64,000 nucleotides of DNA, taken from positions 372,001 through 436,000 of the forward strand of contig NZ_SSMC01000003.1 of NCBI RefSeq assembly GCF_004799345.1. The letters are read 5' to 3'. A model generated the notes under the pieces. It ran no database searches, was not told the DNA's origin, and worked only from the letters and a program-made list of their open reading frames with translations. Positions 43,869 through 51,027 of this stretch are shown in pieces (the stretch's first letter is position 1; every line of letters starts with the position of its first letter). A program made the position numbers and the translations under genes. This DNA comes from Robertkochia marina (GTDB lineage Bacteria > Bacteroidota > Bacteroidia > Flavobacteriales > Flavobacteriaceae).

Positions 43869-44366
43869 ATGACCATAGATCATTTAGAGGAAAGAGTTAA
43901 GGACTATTCGCTTTCGATCAATAAAGTTCTCGAAAAGAAGCAGAGATGGAGAAGTACTACCAAAGATCTTTTAGTAAATACTTTAAAGGCTATCGAAGAA
44001 AAATATAAGATAGGCTGGGTAGTGCAGGAGTTAAATTGGATGTTTTATAACGAATCTGTCAATCTCACTTTTAAAGAACTACCCGGGAGTATTCTAAATA
44101 GCAGTGGTCAGATCAAGGAGGGCGATTTTATAACCGGTGGGTCTTTAGTGTTTTCACAGGCACAGAATGGAGATGTGGTGGTGTTTATCCTGTTTCCGCA
44201 AGTTGAAAACCTGGTTGTGGACAAAAACAGCATGGACCTGGGGACCTACAGACCGGAAACGGTTACAGAGAGGCTGATCATTGAAAAAGTAGATGAGTTT
44301 TTAAAGGAGATGATTCGTTGGGAAGTACCTGCCCAGGATCACAAAATAGGATTTATGAGCGGCTGA
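43869..44366 (+). CDS. Hypothetical cytosolic protein
   Basis: 165 residues, no signal peptide or membrane helix. A charged N-terminal helical part (about 1-45) is followed by an alpha/beta region: WVVQELNWMFYNESVNLTF, GDFITGGSLVFSQAQNGDVV, VFILFPQVENLVV, and a helical C-terminus (ERLIIEKVDEFLKEMIRWEV). I do not recognise a family. It follows the palindrome-rich gap after ppsA and is convergent with the phosphoribosyltransferase gene. It is placed among stress-type genes, which is the only hint of its role. Confidence 0.72.
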   Translation: MTIDHLEERVKDYSLSINKVLEKKQRWRSTTKDLLVNTLKAIEEKYKIGWVVQELNWMFYNESVNLTFKELPGSILNSSGQIKEGDFITGGSLVFSQAQNGDVVVFILFPQVENLVVDKNSMDLGTYRPETVTERLIIEKVDEFLKEMIRWEVPAQDHKIGFMSG

Positions 44367-44393
44367 TCACTGTAAGTTGAAGGGAGTTTGCTT

Positions 44394-45023
44394 TTAACGA
44401 TTTCTGTGGGCCTCAAGGATCTCTATGGCCTGCCGGTCACTAACCTGATCAAAATGATGGTAATAAGCCCCAACCGCATTAAAGAGTCCCGGAATTTTCA
44501 GGCATACGATCTGGTGGATATACGGAGATTTTTTCAGTTTCTTTATGGCTGATTCCGGGGCAACGGGAATGGCCAGAACGACTTTTTTGGGAGACTCCCT
44601 GCTAATCAGTTCCAAGGTAGAGAGCATGGTGTTGCCTGTAGCAATACCATCATCTGCAACGATCACGGTTTTGTTCGTTAAAGGTTTTGGGGTCTGGTTG
44701 TGATAATACATCTCCTGTCGATCTTGTAGAACCTTTCGTATTCTTTTAGTTTCTTCCTCAATATAACTTTTAGGAATCTCCGCTGCCTGAAGTTCCAACA
44801 CAAGACCACTCAGGCTGACAGCTCCAATAGCATATTCTTTGTTGGCCGGATGCCCGATTTTCTTGGAAAGGATAATTTCAAGCGGGGCTTTGAGCGCTGT
44901 CGCGATCTCAGCACCCACAGGCAAGCCTCCCCTGGGGATAGCCACTACTATGGTGTCCGGACCCTGAAGGAGTTTTAGTTCTTCGGCAAGTAATTTTCCG
45001 GCATGAGAACGATCTAAAAACAT
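44394..45023 (-). CDS. Phosphoribosyltransferase-domain protein
   Basis: 209-residue protein with a type I phosphoribosyltransferase fold: VAIPRGGLPVGAEIATAL (28-45) is an oxyanion-side loop and IVADDGIATGNTML (121-134) is the PRPP-binding loop with two Asp residues. The hood domain is short, so substrate cannot be told from sequence. Related proteins are found beside dienelactone-hydrolase-like genes and universal-stress or hypoxia clusters in many bacteria, matching the neighbour 3 bp upstream. Some fused relatives carry both domains in one chain. Probably translationally coupled. Confidence 0.88.
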   Translation of the reverse strand: MFLDRSHAGKLLAEELKLLQGPDTIVVAIPRGGLPVGAEIATALKAPLEIILSKKIGHPANKEYAIGAVSLSGLVLELQAAEIPKSYIEEETKRIRKVLQDRQEMYYHNQTPKPLTNKTVIVADDGIATGNTMLSTLELISRESPKKVVLAIPVAPESAIKKLKKSPYIHQIVCLKIPGLFNAVGAYYHHFDQVSDRQAIEILEAHRNR

Positions 45024-45026
45024 GAT

Positions 45027-45677
45027 TTACAATTTTAAATATTGATCAAACCAATTAATAGATAAATCAGTAACCTCCTGTAATTTGCCGGGTTCCTCGA
45101 ATAAATGGGAAGCATTTGCAACGATCTCCAAATGCTTAGTTGATCGTATCATCATGAATGCTTCGCGGTTTAGGGAAATAACCTCGGTGTCAAAGCCTCC
45201 CACGATCAATAAAACAGGGGTGGTTAGGGCCTTAAGTTCATCATCGCTGGCCAGGTCCGGACGGCCACCTCTTGAGACCACCGCTTTGATATGATCCTTT
45301 AAAACTGCAGCTGCCTTTAAGGCTGAGGCTGCACCGGTGCTGGCACCGAAATAGCCTACTGCTAAATGACTTAATTCGGGCTGTTTCTTCAGCCAGGCGG
45401 TTACCTCCAATAGCCGACCGGTAAGCAGGTCGATATCAAACCGATTGCTGTATACCCGGTCCTCTTTCTCTGTTAACAGATCAAACAGCAAAGTGGCAAA
45501 ACCATGGGAAGAAAGGGCAGAGGCTACATAATTATTACGTGAACTGAGACGACTGCTGCCGCTACCGTGAGAAAAAACCACTAACCCCCTGGCATTTTCA
45601 GGTTTTTGTAATCTGCCTTTTAGAGACACCTGTTCCAGATTTATAGGTATATCTGTTTTCCATTCAATGCTTTTCAT
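45027..45677 (-). CDS. Dienelactone hydrolase-like alpha/beta hydrolase
   Basis: 216-residue serine hydrolase. The nucleophile elbow is GYFGASTGAASAL (Ser113), an oxyanion region lies at VFSHGSGSSR (34-43), and candidate acid and His are in LIVGGFDTEVI and ASHLFEEPG. The size and order fit the DLH subgroup. It forms a two-gene unit with the phosphoribosyltransferase and is divergent from the class II ribonucleotide reductase across a 271-bp gap with a strong dyad, so the two could share control. Substrate unknown. Confidence 0.88.
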   Translation of the reverse strand: MKSIEWKTDIPINLEQVSLKGRLQKPENARGLVVFSHGSGSSRLSSRNNYVASALSSHGFATLLFDLLTEKEDRVYSNRFDIDLLTGRLLEVTAWLKKQPELSHLAVGYFGASTGAASALKAAAVLKDHIKAVVSRGGRPDLASDDELKALTTPVLLIVGGFDTEVISLNREAFMMIRSTKHLEIVANASHLFEEPGKLQEVTDLSINWFDQYLKL

Positions 45678-45754
45678 GATTTCCCCGGTTTTGGTCCTTA
45701 TAGAGGTGGTAAATCAGGCAGGCTTTTATCCTGTAAAGTGGTCTGCAGAGTGCT

Positions 45755-45770
45755 CCTCAATAAATTGAGG
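45755..45770. promoter_or_regulatory. Operator-like dyad between hydrolase and ribonucleotide reductase genes
   Basis: CCTCAATAAATTGAGG: perfect 7-bp arms separated by 2 bp, 77 bp before the hydrolase ATG and 178 bp before the reductase ATG. A likely binding site for a dimeric regulator, though it matches no consensus I can name. Confidence 0.5.
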
Positions 45771-45948
45771 ATACCGGGTGTAATTTAAAGAGAAATAAAT
45801 ACATTTATAATGATGATTATCAGTGTGTTGGGTGCATTTGTTAATGTGCGATTTTCAGAAAAACACCCCGGTTGAGGAACTATAATGGCTAGAACCACCC
45901 TCTTTGTGAGTTTACAGTTACCGGAACCTGGTATAAAACAGAATTCTT

Positions 45949-47661
45949 ATGGACGCGCTTTCACCAAATGCCATGCAATTGTTAGAGCAGAGATACCTTC
46001 TTAAGAAGAATGGCGATCTTATGGAGAGTCCTGAAGCCATGTTTCAAAGAGTTGCTGAATATATAGCCACAGCTGAAAAGGACAATCAGGCTTATTGGGC
46101 GGAAAGATTCTTTGAAATGATGAGCCGTCTGGAGTTTTTACCAAACTCTCCCACCCTGATGAATGCGGGTTTGACCGGGGGGCAGCTCAGTGCATGTTTT
46201 GTATTGCCAATAGAGGATAACCTGGAAGCTATTTTCTCATCCCTCACCAAGGCTTCCCTTATTCATAAAAGTGGGGGCGGTACAGGTTATAATTTCTCGC
46301 AATTGAGACCCAGGGGAAGTGATGCAGGCAGATCCGTGGGGCCGGCTTCGGGTCCTGTTGGTTTTCTGCGGGTATTTGATGAAGCCACCCGTCAGGTAAA
46401 ACAGGGAGGTAAACGTCGCGGGGCTAATATGGGTATACTGAACGTGGATCATCCGGATATCCTGGAATTTATAAATGCAAAAGGCGACGGCGTGAGCCTT
46501 CAAAATTTTAACCTTTCTGTAGGTATATCCGATCGTTTTATGAAAGCTGTGGAGGGGGGCTTGCCCTGGGAACTTAAGAATCCGTTTACCAAAAAAGTTA
46601 TGCAAAGAGTGCCTGCCCGATCGATCTGGGATGCTATTGTGCGTAATGCATGGGAAAGCGGTGATCCGGGTCTGATTTTTCTGGATGCCATTAACCGCCG
46701 GAACCCGATCAAAAACGGTGTGATAACCAGTACGAATCCATGTGGAGAAGTGCCCTTAGAGGATTTTGAAAGTTGTAATCTTGGTTCGGTAAATCTGTCA
46801 CGAATGCTTCAGCAGGAGAAAGGAGAAGTTCAGGTTGATTGGGATAAATTGCGCTCTGTTATTCATACTGCAGTAAGATTTCTGGATAATGTAATTACCG
46901 TGAATCACTATGTATTACCGGAAGTGAAAAAGATGACCCTGGCAAACCGGAAAATCGGGTTGGGTGTCATGGGGTGGGCAGAGATGCTGATCAGGATGGA
47001 TATTCCATACGCTTCGGAGGCAGCAGTACAGCTTGGTTCCGATCTGATGAAGTTTATTCAGCAGGAGAGTTACCTGGCCTCCGGTATCCTTGCTGATGAA
47101 AAGGGAGTGTTTCCAAATTATTACAAAAGCCGGTTCTTCGAGAAAAAAAAGATGCGAAATGCAACCTGCAACAGTATTGCCCCGACAGGATCACTCGCTA
47201 TTATTGCCGGCACCTCTTATGGCATTGAACCATTATACGCTCTCTCCTATACCCGGGAAGGGATTTTGGGAAATAGGACGCAGTATGTACTGGAACCTGT
47301 GCTTTTGGAAAAGCTGAAATCATCAGGGCTATGGGGTTCACGTACAAGAAAATTGGTACATGATACCGGCAGCCTTGCGCAAGCCGGCTGGATCCCGGTG
47401 GAGATCAGGAAGTGTTTTGCAACCAGCCAGGAGATTAGCTGGGAATTTCACCTGCGGCATCAAAAGGCATTTCAAAACTATACCGATAATGCGGTAAGCA
47501 AAACCATAAATCTTCCTGAAAAGGTGAGCCCTGAACAGGTAGAAAAGATCTTCCGAAATTCCTGGGAATATGGCCTGAAAGGAATCACCGTTTATCGGGA
47601 TAAAAGCAAAAAAGAACAGGTGCTCAATAAAAGCTGTGGCCTGGTAAGATCAACCTGTTAG
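45949..47661 (+). CDS. Class II (adenosylcobalamin-dependent) ribonucleotide reductase
   Basis: Reduces ribonucleotides to deoxyribonucleotides using a B12-generated thiyl radical, needing no oxygen. The 570 residues begin directly in the catalytic barrel, with no ATP-cone. Key residues: Cys83 in GGQLSACFVLP (redox pair), STNPCGEVPLEDFESCNLGS near 261-280 (radical Cys and partners), NATCNSIAPTGSLAIIAGTS near 400-420. The C-terminus ends in SCGLVRSTC, a CX6C pair, instead of the zinc-ribbon tail of longer NrdJ proteins. It is divergent from the hydrolase pair and convergent, with 4 bp overlap, with the DUF2267 gene. Flavobacteria usually also have aerobic class I enzymes. Confidence 0.92.
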   Translation: MDALSPNAMQLLEQRYLLKKNGDLMESPEAMFQRVAEYIATAEKDNQAYWAERFFEMMSRLEFLPNSPTLMNAGLTGGQLSACFVLPIEDNLEAIFSSLTKASLIHKSGGGTGYNFSQLRPRGSDAGRSVGPASGPVGFLRVFDEATRQVKQGGKRRGANMGILNVDHPDILEFINAKGDGVSLQNFNLSVGISDRFMKAVEGGLPWELKNPFTKKVMQRVPARSIWDAIVRNAWESGDPGLIFLDAINRRNPIKNGVITSTNPCGEVPLEDFESCNLGSVNLSRMLQQEKGEVQVDWDKLRSVIHTAVRFLDNVITVNHYVLPEVKKMTLANRKIGLGVMGWAEMLIRMDIPYASEAAVQLGSDLMKFIQQESYLASGILADEKGVFPNYYKSRFFEKKKMRNATCNSIAPTGSLAIIAGTSYGIEPLYALSYTREGILGNRTQYVLEPVLLEKLKSSGLWGSRTRKLVHDTGSLAQAGWIPVEIRKCFATSQEISWEFHLRHQKAFQNYTDNAVSKTINLPEKVSPEQVEKIFRNSWEYGLKGITVYRDKSKKEQVLNKSCGLVRSTC

Positions 47662-48107
47662 AACATGATCTGATGGTAAACAATATGTTTCAGCTCCTTA
47701 GGTAAACCGGAACGTATGTCTTCCATCTCCCCTAAAGAAGTATACCTTCGAAGGGCAATAAAAGTTGTCAGTATGTAATTTTCTGCCATTTCATCCGAGC
47801 CAAAATCATGTAAGGAAGTGTTTCCATCCATTTTTCTGACCAGGTCTATAAAATCACCCAAATTCCTCACCTTTTCTCTTTTTTTACCCGGAGACCATCC
47901 ATTGACGTACACTCCTTTAAGAAACATCGGAAACTGGGCGATCAATTGAAAGGATTCTTCAACAGGAATTACCTCCCTTAAGGCATGAAGAATACTGATC
48001 AGAATTCTTCCGGCCTTGTCCCTGTCTTCAATCATATCCAGATCTTTCGCGTAGGCTTTGATAAATGTGTTGCCTTCTGTCGCATAATTATTAAAATTGA
48101 GTGCCAT
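47658..48107 (-). CDS. DUF2267 family protein
   Basis: 149 residues from ATG 48107 (MALNFNNYATEGN); a longer in-frame start exists but the added 26 residues look non-coding. All-helical pattern with repeated segments: FIKAYAKDLDMIEDRDKAGR, ILHALREVIPVEESFQLIAQ, FIDLVRKMDG and ALRRYTSLGEMEDIRSGLP. DUF2267 proteins recur beside stress genes and cyclic-nucleotide-responsive clusters; function unknown. It overlaps the end of the ribonucleotide reductase gene by 4 bp on the opposite strand. Confidence 0.85.
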   Translation of the reverse strand: MALNFNNYATEGNTFIKAYAKDLDMIEDRDKAGRILISILHALREVIPVEESFQLIAQFPMFLKGVYVNGWSPGKKREKVRNLGDFIDLVRKMDGNTSLHDFGSDEMAENYILTTFIALRRYTSLGEMEDIRSGLPKELKHIVYHQIMF

Positions 48108-48587
48108 GACATCTTGTTTTAAAGGGTTGATAAAAAGCTTGTTATGCAATTTATAGGGAATGCTGCCTGCAGACAATGACGGCAATCAATTTCATTTGTA
48201 ATGTGTTCATTTAATGAATAATAAAAGGTTTTCAGGCGATGGACATTTAATAATACAGTGTGCATTGATCCTTTAGGCCAATGGATATTATGAAGGTCTA
48301 TGACGAAGGTTACAGGCTTTAATTATGCCTAAATTGAAAACGATCATTTTATCGCCAAAAAAACATGGCCTGCCTCGGGCATGATTTCCCTTGCAAAACG
48401 CTTGAGAACAGTTTGTTGCAGGGGGTATTACTTGACAGGAGACTTTCTTCAGTAACAATTGTTACACTTAAAACTCAACGAAAACAATACTTTAGTAGTT
48501 GTACCTTTTGAGATCGGAGGCCCGATCTTTAGGTGGGAAGTTGTATTTTGACTTAATACACCAACGAACTGTTTGAAATTTTAAACC
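48108..48587. promoter_or_regulatory. 480-bp intergenic region with two dyads
   Basis: No gene. It holds the perfect 14-bp palindrome GTAACAATTGTTAC (48452-48465), sized like a CRP/FNR-family site, and a hairpin AGATCGG-AGGC-CCGATCT (48511-48528). Both are upstream of the DsrE-like gene (ATG 48588). It probably carries the divergent promoters of that gene and the DUF2267 gene; no exact TAnnTTTG box was found. Confidence 0.5.
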
Positions 48588-49004
48588 ATGAAAACGATTC
48601 TTCTATCAACCTTTGTTTTGGCTCTCACCGTTTTTACCACCGCAGGGGTCAGCGCACAGGAAGGCGAAAAACACAATTACGTGGTGCTTACTAAAAAGGT
48701 ACCCCAATTGCAGCCCATTCTTATAACCGCAGAAAAGCTAAAAGAAGAGGATGGAGAAAATTTCGGAGCCTTCGAAGTGATCATTTGCGGACAGGAGATC
48801 GGAGATATCACTGACCCCGCCAAGATCGACGCCTTTATCGAAAAAGCAGAGGCATTGGGAGTCAGGCTTATCGCCTGTGGATTTTCTCTCAATAAATTCA
48901 AGGTAGACAGAAACGCAGTTCCTGAAAAGATGGAAATCGTTGAAAACGGTATTCTGTACAACTTTCAATTACAGAAAAAGGGATATCACAGCCTGGGTCT
49001 GTAA
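48588..49004 (+). CDS. Exported DsrE/DsrF-like protein
   Basis: 138 residues: a Sec signal peptide (about 1-23, ending VSAQ) and a DsrE-type alpha/beta domain with the two Cys-containing segments FEVIICGQEIGD and VRLIACGFSLNKF. DsrE/DsrF proteins carry sulfur as a persulfide on such a Cys; the pair here suggests sulfane-sulfur handling, in the periplasm. It stands 31 bp before the SoxB/5'-nucleotidase-like lipoprotein in the same unit. The family match is good; the sulfur role is inferred. Confidence 0.82.
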   Translation: MKTILLSTFVLALTVFTTAGVSAQEGEKHNYVVLTKKVPQLQPILITAEKLKEEDGENFGAFEVIICGQEIGDITDPAKIDAFIEKAEALGVRLIACGFSLNKFKVDRNAVPEKMEIVENGILYNFQLQKKGYHSLGL

Positions 49005-49035
49005 TTTTAAAATTCATTAACCAAATAGACTATTT

Positions 49036-50691
49036 ATGAGAACAACCAAAAGATATGCTGTGATCGCTATGGGAATACTGGGCATAAGCCTGATGGCTGT
49101 CTCCTGTAAAAAGGGTAAGGGAGATCTTGCCAAAATGGAATCGCAATCTGATACCTTAAGTGTTACCATTCTTCAAACCGCGGATATTCACGGGCAGTTG
49201 GATGCGCACCCGGAACTATTTTGGGAAGACAGCACCATAGTTTTTAAAGAAAGAGGTGGGCTGGCCCATATAAAGACCATTTTTGACCGGGAAAGAAAGA
49301 ATAATCCCGGACAGACCATTGTGGTAGATGGGGGCGATCTTATACAGGGGAGTGGTTATGCAGCCCTCTCAGAAGGAAAGGTAATGACCGACATCATTAG
49401 AGCGATGAATTATGATGTGATCATTCCGGGAAACTGGGAGGTGGTATACGGTAAAGAGAATATGCTTGAAATTATGAGAGGATATGACACCGAGGTGATC
49501 GCTCAGAATATGTATCACGAGCAAAATGAAGAACCCCTGTTTCCTCCTTATTGGATCAAAGAAATACAAGGGATCAAGATCGGATTCGTAGGGCTTAATG
49601 ATCCGGCGGTACCTATCCGTCAGAACCCTATATTCAGCAAAGGGATTGCCTTTTCCGGGATGAATGAAAAATTCAAGGAAACCCTTGATGAATTAAAGAA
49701 AACCAAGGGGGTGGATGTCCTGTTTCTGGTGACCCATATCGGGGTGTTTAAGCAATTGGCCCTGGGGAATGACCCTATGGCAGAAAGTGTTGACTATATT
49801 CTGGGGAACGATACCCATGAAAGGGTACGCGAACCCCTTGATGGTAAATACGCCAAAGTAACCGAGCCCGGAGCCTTTGGGTCTTTTGTGGGTAAACTGA
49901 CCCTGAAATTCAAAGACGGGAAGTTGGTGGGCGATCACTATGAATTGATCGAGGTAGATCCGGAAATATATCCTGCGGATGCTGAAATTCAGGCCTTGGT
50001 CGATAAGGCCAAAGCACCCTATAAAGAAGATCTTGAGACGGTGATCGGTTATACCAATACTCCTTTATTCAGGTACCTGACGGTGGAAAATCCCATGGAT
50101 AATATGATCACCGATGCGGCCCGATGGAAAACAGGGGTAGATATCTCTATTTCCAATGGTTTCCGTTTCGGAAACCCCATCGTACCACAAAACGGGGAGC
50201 CTGCGCCCATTACCAGGGCGAATTTATGGAACCTGCTACCAGTAAATGAAAAACTGAAAACAGGAAAGGCCAGCGGACAACAGATCAAAGACTGGCTGGA
50301 ACAGGAGATGCACAATGCCTTTGCCCAGGATGCCTCTGACCGCTTCGGGGGGTGGCTGGTGCGTTTCTCCGGGATGAAGGTCAAATTCAATAGTCAGAAT
50401 CCGAAGGGAGAACGTATCCAGGAGATCCTGGTGGGAGGTGAACCTATTCAGGATGATAAGTACTATAGCATCTCTGCCTGCGTGAGGCCCGGAGACCCAA
50501 TCGATAACCTGTGCCGGATGCCTAATGTGAAAGATGTTGAGGTGAAGGACTACACCATACACGATGTGGTAGAGGAATACCTGAAAGAAAATTCGCCTGT
50601 TTCCCCCGTACTGGAAGGACGGGCGTATTGTGAGTACCTCGGAACCTATTCTTTTTCTACCGTACCCGGAACGGAATATGTTTTTCAGTAG
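49036..50691 (+). CDS. SoxB/5'-nucleotidase-like metallophosphoesterase lipoprotein
   Basis: Lipoprotein of 551 residues (lipobox VSC near 24). The N-terminal domain is of the di-metal 5'-nucleotidase/SoxB type: LQTADIHGQL, VDGGDLIQGSGY, IIPGNWEVVYG, LVTHIGVF and ILGNDTHERV; the C-terminal 5'-nucleotidase domain follows (TDAARWKTGVDISISNGFRF; DRFGGWLVRFSGM). Two positions deviate from nucleotidases: GNHE is GNWE and the GHxQ/GHTH site is NDTH. Trp at the first position is, to my knowledge, a SoxB trait. With a DsrE-like gene upstream, a thiosulfate- or sulfane-related substrate is possible. It could still be a nucleotidase. Confidence 0.85.
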   Translation: MRTTKRYAVIAMGILGISLMAVSCKKGKGDLAKMESQSDTLSVTILQTADIHGQLDAHPELFWEDSTIVFKERGGLAHIKTIFDRERKNNPGQTIVVDGGDLIQGSGYAALSEGKVMTDIIRAMNYDVIIPGNWEVVYGKENMLEIMRGYDTEVIAQNMYHEQNEEPLFPPYWIKEIQGIKIGFVGLNDPAVPIRQNPIFSKGIAFSGMNEKFKETLDELKKTKGVDVLFLVTHIGVFKQLALGNDPMAESVDYILGNDTHERVREPLDGKYAKVTEPGAFGSFVGKLTLKFKDGKLVGDHYELIEVDPEIYPADAEIQALVDKAKAPYKEDLETVIGYTNTPLFRYLTVENPMDNMITDAARWKTGVDISISNGFRFGNPIVPQNGEPAPITRANLWNLLPVNEKLKTGKASGQQIKDWLEQEMHNAFAQDASDRFGGWLVRFSGMKVKFNSQNPKGERIQEILVGGEPIQDDKYYSISACVRPGDPIDNLCRMPNVKDVEVKDYTIHDVVEEYLKENSPVSPVLEGRAYCEYLGTYSFSTVPGTEYVFQ

Positions 50692-50726
50692 GCAGTAAGC
50701 AGTAAGCAGTTTGCAGTATACAATAT
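50692..50726. repeat. Degenerate 7-bp tandem repeat (GCAGTAA type)
   Basis: GCAGTAA, GCAGTAA, GCAGTTT, GCAGTAT, ACAATAT starting right after the stop codon of the SoxB-like gene; same unit as at 14489-14523. Confidence 0.6.
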
Positions 50727-50750
50727 AAATGTTATCTCAGAGTAATAAAG

Positions 50751-50775
50751 ATCCCCTCTTGTTTAAGGAGGGGAT
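50751..50775 (+). terminator. Terminator of the DsrE/SoxB-like unit
   Basis: ATCCCCTC pairs with GAGGGGAT around a 9-base loop and is followed by a T-run, 60 bp after the stop. The arms resemble the CCCCCTT/AGGGGG part of the dispersed element at 58.7 kb. Confidence 0.8.
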
Positions 50776-50833
50776 TTTTTTCGTATTGAGGAGTGTTGGA
50801 CAAACCGGAAATCTCAAATTCCAAATCCCGGAA

Positions 50834-50916
50834 CTCACCACTCACCACTCACCACTCACCACTCACCACTCACCACTCACCATTCACCACTCACCATTCA
50901 CCATTCACCATTCATC
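50834..50916. repeat. Tandem heptamer repeat (CTCACCA/TTCACCA)
   Basis: About eleven to twelve head-to-tail copies of a 7-bp unit, CTCACCA in the first part and TTCACCA variants towards the end, in the 336-bp gap between the SoxB-like gene and the zinc protease gene. The same unit appears, more decayed, at 58860-58912. Confidence 0.85.
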
Positions 50917-51027
50917 ACCTGTACCTCGTACCCCGTTACCCGTCCCCTTAAAAACAACCTTAAGAAGCTTTTAACAACTTCTTTGAAGAATATTCAGGTA
51001 ATTTGATGAAAAATTAAACTAACTACT

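Noticed and set aside
45678-45948. Cobalamin riboswitch before the B12-dependent reductase
   Set aside because: No B12-box-like conserved block or suitable multi-stem layout was recognised in this 271-bp gap.
50834-50916. CRISPR array
   Set aside because: Unit of 7 bp, head to tail, with no spacers; it is a simple tandem repeat.
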